Below, piece after piece: positions 53,122 through 62,778 of a stretch of DNA of 64,000 nucleotides. Position numbers and translations under genes: made by a program. Position 1 is the stretch's first letter. The number at the start of each line of letters is the position of its first letter. Below the pieces are notes generated by a model that made no database searches, was not told the DNA's origin, and worked only from the letters and a program-made list of their open reading frames with translations. The stretch is from Roseiarcus sp963835955 (GTDB lineage: Bacteria > Pseudomonadota > Alphaproteobacteria > Rhizobiales > Beijerinckiaceae): NCBI GenBank assembly GCA_963835955.1, contig CAWIHZ010000010.1, forward strand, positions 62,001 through 126,000, written 5' to 3'.

Positions 53122-53571
53122 ATGAGTCGGATCGTTTTCGTGCTGAACGGCCCCAACCTCAACTTGCTGGGTAAGCGCCAGCCGGATATTTACGGTCACG
53201 AGACGCTGGCCGACGTCGAGCGCCATTGCCGGGCGACCGCGGCGGAACTGAAACTTGACATTCGCTTCCATCAGAGCAACCGCGAATACGAAATCATCGA
53301 CTGGATTCACGAAGCCCGTGAGGCCGCGGGCGGCGTCGTCATCAATCCAGCCGCATTCACGCATACATCCGTCGCGATTTTGGATGCGCTGATCACCTGC
53401 GAATTTCCGATCATTGAGGTGCACATTTCCAACGTGCACCAACGCGAGGCCTTCCGGCGCCATTCTTATGTGACGTTACGTGCGGATGGGGTTATCGCGG
53501 GTTTGGGGACGCAAGGCTACACTTTGGCTCTGCGGCGTCTTGCGCGACTGATTGACGAGAAATCTTCGTAA
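53122..53571 (+). CDS. aroQ: Type II 3-dehydroquinate dehydratase
   Basis: A 149-residue type II dehydroquinase, third step of the shikimate pathway. N-G-P-N-L-N-L-L-G and the I-Y-G-H-E-T that carries the lid Tyr are intact, as are N-P-A-A-F-T-H-T-S, E-V-H-I-S-N and R-H-S-Y with the conserved His and Arg. The ATG has a CAGGAG site. It acts as a dodecamer in the cytoplasm. accB, which often follows aroQ, is not there; the next gene is an HD protein 305 bases further on. Confidence 0.96.
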   Translation: MSRIVFVLNGPNLNLLGKRQPDIYGHETLADVERHCRATAAELKLDIRFHQSNREYEIIDWIHEAREAAGGVVINPAAFTHTSVAILDALITCEFPIIEVHISNVHQREAFRRHSYVTLRADGVIAGLGTQGYTLALRRLARLIDEKSS

Positions 53572-53586
53572 GCGCTGCCGAGTTCA

Positions 53587-53609
53587 ACGACGACTCGAGA
53601 ATTCGTCGT
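53587..53609 (+). terminator. Stem-loop after aroQ
   Basis: ACGACGA (53587-53593) pairs with TCGTCGT (53603-53609) across a nine-base loop, 15 bases after the aroQ stop. No T-run follows, so it may be a protecting hairpin or a Rho-dependent stop. The rest of the 305-base gap to the next gene (53610-53876) holds nothing I can recognise; its first part is rather AT-rich. Confidence 0.4.
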
Positions 53610-53876
53610 CGCCTCGCGTTTGTCCTCGAAGTGAGGAAAACATGCGTATACGATGCGCTCATGCCAAGTAGTTCCCCTGGCAATGGGAACAATCTGATCG
53701 GTCGAAAGTTCTCGCTTCAGTCGATTGAGCGTTGCGACGGAGCGATGAGGGCCGAGCGCCCGACTTGTGCCCGGCGCGCACTGGCGCGGAAGCCTATCTT
53801 GCGCTAAATCTATGTTTGGACGCGGCGCGTTCGGTCGAGCATTGCGGGGCTGCCGGCTTCGAAGGGGCAAACGACG

Positions 53877-54719
53877 ATGGAATCCATCGCTACGGTGGCG
53901 GCCAAGAAGTTGGGCAAGTTCCTGGCCAACGATTTCCTGGAGATTTTCGGCTCGGCCCACAACGAATCAGCAGAGCGCCTGGGCTCTCTCGCGCGCATCA
54001 CGATTGAGTGCATTGGCGGCAGCGACGCTCTCTATCACAACTTCGAGCATACGCTTCTGGTGACGGTCGTCGGCCGCGATATTCTTCGAGGACGCACGCT
54101 TCTGCATCGGATCGAGCCGACCGACTACACTCACCTCATTGTCGCGTGCCTTTTTCACGATATCGGCCTAGTGCGCGGAGTGCTCAGTGGCGACACCAAG
54201 ACCGATTTCGTCATTAACAAGAACGGAAACACGGTCACGCTTCCCCGCGGGGCGTCGGACGCATCCCTCGCCGCCTACCACGTCGACCGATCGAAGCTCT
54301 TTGCTTTCGAGCGGCTCGCGAATTCCCCGACGATCGATGCGGCCCGAGTGGCTGAGGCGATCGAACTCACCCGTTTTCCCCCGCGCGATCCGGAGTTCGG
54401 CGGGGCGGATCTCGAACCGAGACTGGTTCGGGCCGCCGATCTTATTGGACAACTGGGCGACCCAATGTATCCGAAAAAAGCCAATGCGCTTTATTACGAG
54501 TTTGAGGAAATCGGCAGCAACCGGCAGCTCGGATATTCATCGCCGGCCGACCTTCTTGACAAGTATCCGGGATTTTTCTGGAATATTGCGTCATTGCATA
54601 TCGGTGAGGGAATAAAATATTTGAGTCTGACCGCCTCCGGCCGACAATGGATCGCCAATCTCCATAATCACGTGTTTTGCGCCGAGCATTCCAGCTGGCA
54701 GATGGGTCCTCAAAACTGA
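53877..54719 (+). CDS. HD-domain metal-dependent phosphohydrolase
   Basis: A 280-residue HD-fold protein. Metal ligands are seen as H in Y-H-N-F-E-H, H-D in L-F-H-D-I-G, and the late Asp in R-A-A-D-L-I-G-Q-L. The layout resembles metal-dependent phosphodiesterases with a Mg or Mn site. Substrate unknown; some relatives cleave nucleotides or cyclic nucleotides. No sensory domain is attached. It stands alone. The ATG at 53877 has a weak GAAGG-type site. Confidence 0.82.
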   Translation: MESIATVAAKKLGKFLANDFLEIFGSAHNESAERLGSLARITIECIGGSDALYHNFEHTLLVTVVGRDILRGRTLLHRIEPTDYTHLIVACLFHDIGLVRGVLSGDTKTDFVINKNGNTVTLPRGASDASLAAYHVDRSKLFAFERLANSPTIDAARVAEAIELTRFPPRDPEFGGADLEPRLVRAADLIGQLGDPMYPKKANALYYEFEEIGSNRQLGYSSPADLLDKYPGFFWNIASLHIGEGIKYLSLTASGRQWIANLHNHVFCAEHSSWQMGPQN

Positions 54720-55230
54720 CGACGGACGGCGCCGGGTGCGAATACCGCTTTGCGCCGCAGCCGCCTTGCAAGGAGGGCCAAGGAAAGGCGACGTCGTTCG
54801 TCTGGCGATCGCGCACCGTTCCGCGTCAACTCGCCGATCTTCAATGAACCACCCTCGGGAACAGGTTCGGCGCCGTCGATGAGGTCGAGGACGCGCGCAG
54901 GTCGCCCATCGCCTCAGGAACATGATCCTCCTATCACTGCTTTGGCGGATTCATTCGAGGGCTCTGCGCAGGCTGCGATGACAGTGCGGACATCGTTATG
55001 GCGGCGTGGGTGCGAGGACGGCGACGACAAGGCGGGCTGGGTTCATCGCGGCGCCTTGCGACGTGCAAGGGAGTCCTGCTCAGCGCATATGATCGCGCGC
55101 GACCAGCGCCGCGCCTCGGGGCGGCGGGTTCCAAAATCTCGGACGGGGCCCGCGCGCAAGACCGGAACCGTGGTCGCGCGTCGCCAAGCTTCAATCGTTC
55201 GCGCTTGCAAACGGTGAAAAAACCGCCATC
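54720..55230. other. Gap before the lipase-peroxidase region
   Basis: About 510 bases between the HD protein and the patatin-like gene. Small frames on both strands are Arg/Ser/Pro-rich and carry no motif. Promoters for the downstream operon are expected here; three GGAAC words (near 54858, 54920, 55162) were checked as EcfG promoters but none has CGTT at the right spacing. Confidence 0.4.
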
Positions 55231-58005
55231 ATGCGCCGATTGACGCGTGAACGGCTTGCCTCGGCGGGGTGCGGTATGTCGGTCGACGCCAATTCAGGCG
55301 CGCGGATCAGCCTCCATTATTTCGAGGATGTGCTCGCGGTCGAATTTGCGGCGATCGCGCAACGGCGCGCGCAGCGGCCGAACGGGCTGCGCCAGGGCCG
55401 GGTCGCGCGCAATCTTCCTTTCGAATCGCCGCCGGCCGCCGAAGCGCAAGCGACGGCGGGCGCACAGACGGCCCGGACCAACCGAAATCGGTCCCCCGAT
55501 CCTGATGCGTTGTTCGCCAAGGTCGACGCGATTCTGGACGAGCGCGTCAGCGGCGATCCACACTCGGTCCCGCGGGCCCGGCCGGATGCGATCGAGGAGG
55601 ACAAGCAGCGCCCGATGCCGGTTCCGTGCGACGCCACCGGCCTGGCGCTGTCGGGCGGCGGGATACGCTCGGCGGCGCTGGGGCTCGGCGTTGTGCAGGC
55701 GCTCTCTTCCGTCGGGGTGTTGGGTTCGTTCGATTATTTGTCGACCGTCTCCGGGGGCGGCTACATCGGCGGCGCGCTCACGGCGGGACTCGCTAAAGCG
55801 CGTGAGCCGGCGGCAATCCGACCTCCGTTCGGCGACGGCATCGAGGATGGCCCGATGGTCGCGCATTTGCGCGACTATTCGAACTATCTCTTCCCGCGCG
55901 GCCGCAGCGCCCTGCGCAACTGGACTGACGTGATCGCGATCCTGGCGCGCGGCCTCATCGCCAACGCCATTCCAGTGTTCGCGACCCTCCTGCTGCTCGC
56001 GCTCGTCACGGCCTTCGCCTATCCGGATCCGACGTTTGACGCCCTGACCAGGGGAAGTTACCTGACGAGCGTCGTCGAACGCTTCAGCCTGGGGATTTTG
56101 CCGCTTAATGCCGCCGTCGGGCGGTGGCCGTTCGCGTTCACTTTCTGGCTCCTGTGCTTCTTGGCGTTTGTCCTCATCGGTTGGGCGCTCGCCAGGTCAG
56201 CGTCCGACCGGGCGCGCGCATGGAGCGACGCCAACAGTCGTGCGCTCACGATTTCGGGAATCCTCGTCGGCGCTGTTTTGGTATCAGCCTTTCTCGACCT
56301 CCAACCAGTGGCGATTCACGCGCTTGCGACCGTTCTCGGCCTCGCAAAGACGAACACGGCGGTCGCAGGAAGCCAGTTCGAGGCGCCGCTTGAGAGCGTA
56401 TTGTACTGGGCCTTCAAGCCGTTCACGATGGTGCGCGAGATAGGCGGCGGCGTCTCGTTCGCCAGCGCCGCAGCCGCGCTTTCGGCAGCGGTGCACGTGC
56501 TGCGCACGTTTCTCGCCGAAACCAGAAACGCCAAGGGCTGGATGGCGCTAAGCGCGCGGTTCCTTGCCAATACCGCGTTCATTGCGCTTGGGGCGATGCT
56601 CGCGCCATTGGCGCTCTGGGGCGCCTATCTCTACCTGAGCGTCACGCTCATTCAGAAATGGAGCTGGTTTCCTCTGTTGGGAGCGGCCGGGCCGATCGTC
56701 CTTTTTCTCGTTCTTGCGCTTTGCGCCTTCGCGCTTGACGCTAACGCCTATTCGCTGCTCCGCTTCTACCGTGACCGGCTGAGCCGCGCGTTCCTCTTTT
56801 GGTTCCCGGCGACGGGAGTCCAGACGCCCGAATACCTGGATGATCTTAAGCTTTCCGGATTGAAGCCAAGTCTGGGGCCGTACCCCATTATCAATTCCGC
56901 GCTGAATATTGAGGGGTCCAAGAACGCCAACAAGCGCGGCCGGAATGCTGACTTCTTTATGTTCACCCCCGATTTCGTCGGTAGCGATCTGACCCTCTAC
57001 GCTTCGACCGAGCGGGAAGACGACCGCGCGCCCGGCATGGAGGACATCGAGCCCGCGCTCGACCTTCCGACGGCGGTTGCGATTTCGGGCGCCGCCGTCT
57101 CGGCGAATATGGGGGCCAGCACCGTACGCGCGCTGTCGCCGACGCTCGCGCTGCTCAACGTCCGGCTCGGGTACTGGCTGCGCAATCCACGCTATCTCGC
57201 CCGAAATCCGCTCTCTGCGCGCGCCCTAACGAAGGCTGCGTCATTCGTCGTCTCGAAGCTCTATCTGCTCGTCGAGATATTCAGCCTCCTCGACGAGACC
57301 AGCGCGCATGTCTATCTGACCGACGGAGGCCACATCGAGAATCTCGGCCTTTACGAGTTGCTGAAGCGCGGCTGCAAGCTCATCGTCGCCGTCGACGCGG
57401 AGGCGGACCCGGCGATGTCCTTTGGATCTCTGCAAACTGTCGAACGTTATGCGCGCATCGACTTCGGCGTGCGCATCGAGCTGCCCTGGGAATCGATCGC
57501 TGCGACATCGCTGGCGTTCGACGCTCGCCCGGATCAATCGCAAGGGCGGGCGGGACCGCATTGCGCGGTCGGGCGCATCTTCTATCCCGACGGCGCAGTG
57601 GGCGTTCTGCTCTATCTCAAGGCGTCGATGACCGGCGACGAGAAGGACTATATTCTCGACTACAAGAGGCGAAATCCCGCGTTTCCGCACGAGACGACAG
57701 GCGACCAGTTTTTTTCGGAAGAGCAATTCGAGGCGTATCGCGCGCTCGGGTTTCACATTGCAGAACATTTCTTCGACCAGGAGGATGATTTCGCCTATCT
57801 GGCCGAAGGGCGCGGAAAATTTGGGAACCGGGCCGAAGCCCGCGCCGCGATCGAGGCGGCCTTGCCGAAATTCGTCCGAGCAGGCGGTCGACAATCGCGT
57901 CCCGGCGCAAGAGGCCGGCCTTGTCGCGCAGCCGCTAAGTCACGACGACGACGCGCGCGAAGGTCCCGGGATCAGTCCACGCAAATCCGGTTAACCACGA
58001 TCTAG
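55231..58005 (+). CDS. Membrane-embedded patatin-like phospholipase
   Basis: A 924-residue protein. The patatin lipase is split: the oxyanion hole S-G-G-G-I-R-S (S141) and the nucleophile segment S-T-V-S-G-G-G (S174, a variant of G-x-S-x-G) come first, and the catalytic Asp comes only at D698 (Y-L-T-D-G-G-H). Between them are about six membrane helices (about residues 245-265, 300-322, 345-372, 400-420, 445-475 and 485-510) and a soluble part. The Ser and Asp halves would meet at one membrane face. It likely releases fatty acids from lipids. The last ~45 residues are Arg-rich and may result from a late frameshift near 57880. First gene of the cluster. Confidence 0.8.
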   Translation: MRRLTRERLASAGCGMSVDANSGARISLHYFEDVLAVEFAAIAQRRAQRPNGLRQGRVARNLPFESPPAAEAQATAGAQTARTNRNRSPDPDALFAKVDAILDERVSGDPHSVPRARPDAIEEDKQRPMPVPCDATGLALSGGGIRSAALGLGVVQALSSVGVLGSFDYLSTVSGGGYIGGALTAGLAKAREPAAIRPPFGDGIEDGPMVAHLRDYSNYLFPRGRSALRNWTDVIAILARGLIANAIPVFATLLLLALVTAFAYPDPTFDALTRGSYLTSVVERFSLGILPLNAAVGRWPFAFTFWLLCFLAFVLIGWALARSASDRARAWSDANSRALTISGILVGAVLVSAFLDLQPVAIHALATVLGLAKTNTAVAGSQFEAPLESVLYWAFKPFTMVREIGGGVSFASAAAALSAAVHVLRTFLAETRNAKGWMALSARFLANTAFIALGAMLAPLALWGAYLYLSVTLIQKWSWFPLLGAAGPIVLFLVLALCAFALDANAYSLLRFYRDRLSRAFLFWFPATGVQTPEYLDDLKLSGLKPSLGPYPIINSALNIEGSKNANKRGRNADFFMFTPDFVGSDLTLYASTEREDDRAPGMEDIEPALDLPTAVAISGAAVSANMGASTVRALSPTLALLNVRLGYWLRNPRYLARNPLSARALTKAASFVVSKLYLLVEIFSLLDETSAHVYLTDGGHIENLGLYELLKRGCKLIVAVDAEADPAMSFGSLQTVERYARIDFGVRIELPWESIAATSLAFDARPDQSQGRAGPHCAVGRIFYPDGAVGVLLYLKASMTGDEKDYILDYKRRNPAFPHETTGDQFFSEEQFEAYRALGFHIAEHFFDQEDDFAYLAEGRGKFGNRAEARAAIEAALPKFVRAGGRQSRPGARGRPCRAAAKSRRRRARRSRDQSTQIRLTTI

Positions 58006-58019
58006 AGGAGGCCACGACC

Positions 58020-58466
58020 TTGGACGCAAAACAACTGCTGGGGATGTCGCAAGCCGAGCTCGACGCGCTGTTCAGCGCCCACGAGGCCGGACCGATTCCC
58101 GATGGCGAGGCGCACGGCACCGCGATCATCGCCCCAGGCACGCCGTTCAGCGAAGAGATCGCCGCCATCATCAACATCTTCGCCTGGAAGGGCAAAGTGT
58201 TCGACGCCAAGGACGGCTTCCTGCGCAACGAAATACTCCCCTTCGGAATCAAGGCGATCGTGGCGCGCATTTACAAAGCGCCGAGCTGGCTCGACGGCAA
58301 GGAATGCATCGTGCTGGACTATTCCCAGACCTCGCTCGTGGCGTCGCATGTCCGCGATGAAATCCGACTCGTCGACGCCGGCTTCTATCTCGGCAAGGTC
58401 TATTGGGACAGCAATCGGCTGATCGATTTTTCGCTCGATTTCCGGAGGACGGGGGCGCCCGGGTGA
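58020..58466 (+). CDS. Unrecognised 148-residue protein of the lipase-peroxidase cluster
   Basis: The start is TTG at 58020, supported by a strong GAGGAGG ribosome site 9 bases upstream; it lies only 14 bases past the patatin stop. The protein opens M-D-A-K-Q-L-L-G-M-S-Q-A-E-L-D-A-L-F. It is soluble, with a P-D-G-E-A-H-G-T-A element, E-C-I-V-L-D-Y-S-Q-T near residue 100 and a repeated Asp/Leu pattern at the end (L-I-D-F-S-L-D-F). It resembles a beta-rich single domain, perhaps lipid-binding; no family known to me. Confidence 0.7.
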   Translation: MDAKQLLGMSQAELDALFSAHEAGPIPDGEAHGTAIIAPGTPFSEEIAAIINIFAWKGKVFDAKDGFLRNEILPFGIKAIVARIYKAPSWLDGKECIVLDYSQTSLVASHVRDEIRLVDAGFYLGKVYWDSNRLIDFSLDFRRTGAPG

Positions 58467-58599
58467 CGCGCGCCGCGCAGCCTCGTTGCGTCGATCCGCC
58501 GGACGCTGCCTGGAAACGACAGCGCATCGCCGCATCGCGCGGGCGGCGGGGCGAAGCCGCCGGCGGAGGCGGCGCTGCCGACGCGTTGAGCGCGCCGTC

Positions 58600-59901
58600 A
58601 TGATCCCGCAGGACAATTTCGTCATCCTGGCCGAAGTGCGGCCGGATCGAGTCGAGGCGCTGCGCGCGCTCTTGGCGACGATGACGTTGCCCGGCGTCCC
58701 CGGCGCCGCCGACCCCGCCAACGCGCTGGCGCCTTTCGGCGCGTTCGATACGATCCATTTTGCCCGATTTGTCGTGCTCGCGGACAACACGCTCGGCGAC
58801 CGAGCGGCTTATCCTCGATTGCCGGCAGACGAGCCGACCTATCTCTGCCTGATGGTCGATTGCGACGGCGAGGCGACGGCTCTGCTGTCGCGCATGGCGA
58901 GAGAATGGCCGGGCCTCAAACAGATTTTCGCCTTCTGCGCGGATTTCGACCCGAACGCCGATCTGGAGCGCTGGCTCAACGCCCATCGCGTCCCTGCCTC
59001 GGCGTCCTATGTCAATTGGGTCGGGCGCAGCGTTGTGCAGGCGCGCGAGGAGTCGAAATTGCGCGATCTCCTGCGCGACGCCCTGGCGCAAGCGGGAGAG
59101 CGCGAACCGCAACGCCTGCTCGCGGAATTGCGGCGCGCGGTCGGCGCCGGCGCGCCGCTGACCCCAATTCCGCCGACCCCGCTCGACTGGCGGCTGCGCG
59201 ATCTCGCCCATTTGCTGACGCCGATCGTCATTGCGGCGGCCTGCTTGTTCCTGTTCCCGCGAACGACGGTCACGCTGGCGCTTATCGTCGTCGTCGTCTT
59301 TCTCATCGCGCTGCGCCGGCGCGAGCTGAGCGATCCGATCGTCGTCGACGCTTACGACTCCGCCTGGGTGGCGAAGCTTCGCCTTGGCGAAGATCACGAC
59401 GTCACCAATCAATATACGGCCATGGGCTCGATCAAACCGGGCCGGTTCCGGCTCTGGCTCGAGCTCGTCGTCCTCTATGGGATCAATTGGGCGGCGCGCC
59501 ATGTCGCCACCCGCGGGGCGCTGGGACGCATCGCGACCATCCATTTCGCCCATTGGGTCTTTCTCGATTCGCGCCGCCGCGGCTTCTTCTGCAGCAATTA
59601 CGACGGCGGCCACGAAGCCTATATGGACGATTTCATCAACAAGGCCGGATTCGGCCTCAATCTTTCGTTTTCAAGCTACATCGCCTATCCGCAAACCGAT
59701 TGGCTCATCGCGAAGGGCGCGTGGCGCGAGCAGGATTTCAAGCGGTTCCAGCGGCGCCACCAGATCCCGACGGACGTATGGTACAAAGCCTATCCAGGGC
59801 TGACCGCGCGCGATCTCGCGCGCAACTCACGGATCCGCAACGGTTTCGAGAAGGCGGCGATGAGCGACGATGAAATTCGGCGCTGGCTCGCGGAAATATA
59901 G
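58600..59901 (+). CDS. Unrecognised two-helix membrane protein with duplicated IHFA domain
   Basis: A 433-residue protein. The N-terminal half (residues 1-195) and the C-terminal half (245-433) each contain the same short motif: T-I-H-F-A-R-F-V-V-L-A-D at residue 51 and T-I-H-F-A-H-W-V-F-L-D at 313. Both sit in beta-alpha-beta, ferredoxin-like surroundings, so the protein looks like a duplicated domain interrupted by two membrane helices (residues ~205-222 and 226-243). The second copy ends with S-N-Y-D-G-G-H-E-A-Y. I do not recognise the family. The ATG at 58600 is used. Placed between the 148-residue protein and the Dyp peroxidase; the latter starts 15 bases after its stop. Confidence 0.7.
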   Translation: MIPQDNFVILAEVRPDRVEALRALLATMTLPGVPGAADPANALAPFGAFDTIHFARFVVLADNTLGDRAAYPRLPADEPTYLCLMVDCDGEATALLSRMAREWPGLKQIFAFCADFDPNADLERWLNAHRVPASASYVNWVGRSVVQAREESKLRDLLRDALAQAGEREPQRLLAELRRAVGAGAPLTPIPPTPLDWRLRDLAHLLTPIVIAAACLFLFPRTTVTLALIVVVVFLIALRRRELSDPIVVDAYDSAWVAKLRLGEDHDVTNQYTAMGSIKPGRFRLWLELVVLYGINWAARHVATRGALGRIATIHFAHWVFLDSRRRGFFCSNYDGGHEAYMDDFINKAGFGLNLSFSSYIAYPQTDWLIAKGAWREQDFKRFQRRHQIPTDVWYKAYPGLTARDLARNSRIRNGFEKAAMSDDEIRRWLAEI

Positions 59902-59916
59902 CGGGCGCGGGGCGAA

Positions 59917-61512
59917 ATGATGCGAGCCGACGTCGACAGAGCCGACATCCAGGCGATCGCCAGAACGGCCTTCGGCGCGCTGACGGGCGCGAGCTATCTG
60001 CTGCTGCGCGTCGCCGACGCGAGAGCCGCGAGGCCATGGCTCGGCGGCCTCCGGCCCGCGTCGCTCGCGGATCTGTCGTCAGGCGGGGTTCGCGTCCGCC
60101 TCACCGAGGCGACGCAGGTCGCCGTCACCGCCGCCGGACTGCGGGCGCTCGGCGTCGAGGAACGAATCATCGAGCGTTTCGGTCCGGAATTCGTCGAGGG
60201 CATGGCGGCGAGCGAGAACCGCTCGCGGCGTCTCGGCGACATCGGCGCCAACGCGCCGGCGAACTGGCGCTGGGGGGTCGGCGAGAGAGAGCCGCATGTT
60301 TTGCTGATGTTGTTCGCGGAACCCGATCGCCTCGCCGGGTTCGAGGCCGAGACGCGCGCGGCCGCCGAGCGCGGCGGCATGGCGACGCTCGATCTTCGGC
60401 CGACCAGCGACATGGGCGGCCGGGAGCCCTTCGGCTTCGTCGATGGGGTGTCGCAGCCGAACTTCGACTGGGATCGCGCGCGCACGCCCGGCGCCAAGGC
60501 CGATCACGCCTATACGAACCTCATCGCGCTCGGCGAACTGCTGCTGGGCTATCATAACGAATACGGCTATCCCGCCGAGACGCCGACGCTCGAGGAGAGC
60601 GAGCGAAACGCCGGTCTGCTTCCCGTTGCCGCGCATTCCTCCGGCGCCCGCGACCTCGGCCGCAACGGCTCCTATCTCGTCTACCGCGAATTGTCGCAGG
60701 ACGTGCTCGGCTTCTGGCGCTGGATGGCGTCCGAATCGGCTCGGACCGGCGCCACTGCGGAATCGCTCGCCGAATCCGCGGTCGGCCGCGGTCTGAACGG
60801 CGCGCCCCTGCACGATTTCGAGGTCGGGATCGCCATCCCCGGCGTCGACCCGAATGATCTCGGCCGCAACGGCTTCGTGTTCGACGCCGATCCGGACGGC
60901 CTCTCTTGCCCGATCGGCGCCCATATCCGGCGCGCCAATCCGCGCACCGGCGACGCGCCTGCGGTCGACGAAGGACCGATCGACAATCTGCTGACCATGC
61001 TGGGCCTCACGGTCCGTCGCCTGCGCAAGCCGACGTCTTCAACCCTGCCTTGGCCTAAAAACACAACCGTCTGGCCATACCTGCGCTCGCAGGACGACGC
61101 GATCGCCTCGGCGCGCTTTCACCGCCTCCTGCGTCGCGGCCGCGAATACGGCAGAATGATCGACCGCGCGGCCGCGCTCGCCCCCACGAGCCCCGAGCCG
61201 GAAAGCGGGATTCAGTTCATCTGCCTCAACGCGAACATCGCGCGCCAGTTCGAATTCGTTCAGGGCGCGTGGCTCGCGAACGCGACTTTCGCCGGATTGA
61301 GCGGCGAACAAGACCCGTTGCTCGGAAATCGCGAGCCGTTCCCGGTTCCGCCGGTGAGCGTGGCCCCGCGGCCCACCGACAGCTTCACTCGACCTGGCGC
61401 CGAGCCGAATCGCCGACGCGCAACCGGCGTGCCGCAATTCGTTTTCGTGCGCGGCGGCGCATATTTTTTCCTGCCGGGTCTGGCGGCGCTGAAGTGGATC
61501 GCGAGCGACTGA
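59917..61512 (+). CDS. Dyp-type (dye-decolorising) peroxidase, long form
   Basis: A 531-residue haem peroxidase. The Dyp signature G-F-V-D-G is at residues 173-177 with the distal Asp D176. The proximal haem His is H336 in I-G-A-H-I-R-R-A-N-P. Dyp-type enzymes use hydrogen peroxide to oxidise dyes, lignin-like phenols and other donors. This one belongs to the longer classes (over 450 residues) known from fungi and some bacteria, rather than the short ~310-residue EfeB/DypB form. It has no signal peptide. Two ATGs at the start are possible. It ends the plus-strand operon and converges on the catalase-like gene. Confidence 0.9.
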   Translation: MMRADVDRADIQAIARTAFGALTGASYLLLRVADARAARPWLGGLRPASLADLSSGGVRVRLTEATQVAVTAAGLRALGVEERIIERFGPEFVEGMAASENRSRRLGDIGANAPANWRWGVGEREPHVLLMLFAEPDRLAGFEAETRAAAERGGMATLDLRPTSDMGGREPFGFVDGVSQPNFDWDRARTPGAKADHAYTNLIALGELLLGYHNEYGYPAETPTLEESERNAGLLPVAAHSSGARDLGRNGSYLVYRELSQDVLGFWRWMASESARTGATAESLAESAVGRGLNGAPLHDFEVGIAIPGVDPNDLGRNGFVFDADPDGLSCPIGAHIRRANPRTGDAPAVDEGPIDNLLTMLGLTVRRLRKPTSSTLPWPKNTTVWPYLRSQDDAIASARFHRLLRRGREYGRMIDRAAALAPTSPEPESGIQFICLNANIARQFEFVQGAWLANATFAGLSGEQDPLLGNREPFPVPPVSVAPRPTDSFTRPGAEPNRRRATGVPQFVFVRGGAYFFLPGLAALKWIASD

Positions 61513-61566
61513 CCGGGAAGCGAAGATCGAACGTCCGACGCATGAACCGCTCGCGCCGCCGCTCGC

Positions 61567-62778
61567 TCACGCGTCCTCGCGAACCCGAGCCTCCTCCTCT
61601 CCGAACCTTTCGTCGCCGGTCGGCTCGATATGGTCGACGCCATTCATCTTCTGCCGGAACTTCGCCAGCTCGTCATACATGCGCTTGCGCGCCCGGCTCT
61701 GATTGCCGAGCGGCCGATGGTCCGGCAGGCAGTGCCATGGGTTGAAGCGCAAATTGCGCGCGAAGGCGAACTGGCCAGGAGTGTCGAACTTTTGTCGGGG
61801 GATGCGCAGCGTCGCCACTGGCGCCCGCGGGGAGAGTTGCGTCGGCCATAGCACCGCGTTGTTCTCGATCGGCATCAGAAACGGATCGGTCTGCAATTGC
61901 AGGCGCATTTCGATCTCGACGTCCATTTGATCGAGGGTGCGGATCATATTGTCGCGCAAGTAATTATCCGGAGGCGAAAACGGCAGTCCAGGAATCTTCA
62001 GCGGCACTTTCGTCTTTGGCCAGAAGCTATATTGCATCGCCTGCCCCGGCCCCAAGAGATAGGGGACGCACGAGTAGAACGTCGCTCCGAGCGGATTGGT
62101 CTGAGTCTCGTTCCACAGCGACTGCATCAGCATGTCGAGCAGGTGCGGACTGCGCGGGTCGATGAAATGGAAAAACGGCAGATGGCGCCGGCTCCAATAT
62201 TGCAGGCTCGCATTGGCTTTCACGTCGGGAGTGACGAAGCTCGGTGTGCAGACGGCGGTGAAGTCCTGCGTGTGCTTTTCATCGTCCCAGACTTTGTCCC
62301 CCTCGACGCCCATCACTTTCACGCTGATGCTGACGAAGCCGACGTCGTTGATGTCGGGTTCGATGTGCGGGCCGGGGCCTGAAAAGCGAACCCAGCAGCG
62401 ATAGGTCCTCGGCGTCGCGAAGAGGCCGCGACGAAAGTTCTCGGGAAGCCCATCGTGGATCGTGAGTTCGCCGCGCACGAGCCCGTGCGTCTTGGTGTTG
62501 CCGGCGCGCTCGAACCCTCCTTGCGGGAAATCGCGCACAAGATGACGACGCATTTCGTCGATCATCGTCTGGACGTCCTGCTCCTCGCCGAGTTGGGGCG
62601 TTTCTTCGGCGAGCCCGACGTTCTCGCGGCTCCGCCGGAGATTGATGAGAGCCGTCAACAGCTGCGCCAGCGGCGCCCGAAAAACCGCGTTGAAGGCCGG
62701 GCGCAGGAACGGCTGCTCGATCCGGCGCTCGAAATGCAGGAAAATCTCGAACATGCGATGAATGAGCCTGAGGAGCAT
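61567..62778 (-). CDS. Catalase-related haem protein
   Basis: A 403-residue protein of the catalase superfamily, clearly smaller than true monofunctional catalases (~480 and more). K-T-H-G (H98) supplies the distal His, F-S-G-P-G and V-S-I-S-V-K-V-M-G-V-E-G form the catalase barrel, and R-K-R-M-Y (Y368) the proximal haem Tyr. Such small catalase-like proteins include allene-oxide-synthase-type and srpA-type haemoproteins that act on lipid hydroperoxides or peroxides. The N-terminal 30 residues are a hydrophobic amphipathic helix, suggesting membrane contact. I use the ATG at 62778; a GTG at 62844 is possible. Divergent from the cytochrome gene after 294 bases of regulatory DNA. Confidence 0.82.
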   Translation of the reverse strand: MLLRLIHRMFEIFLHFERRIEQPFLRPAFNAVFRAPLAQLLTALINLRRSRENVGLAEETPQLGEEQDVQTMIDEMRRHLVRDFPQGGFERAGNTKTHGLVRGELTIHDGLPENFRRGLFATPRTYRCWVRFSGPGPHIEPDINDVGFVSISVKVMGVEGDKVWDDEKHTQDFTAVCTPSFVTPDVKANASLQYWSRRHLPFFHFIDPRSPHLLDMLMQSLWNETQTNPLGATFYSCVPYLLGPGQAMQYSFWPKTKVPLKIPGLPFSPPDNYLRDNMIRTLDQMDVEIEMRLQLQTDPFLMPIENNAVLWPTQLSPRAPVATLRIPRQKFDTPGQFAFARNLRFNPWHCLPDHRPLGNQSRARKRMYDELAKFRQKMNGVDHIEPTGDERFGEEEARVREDA

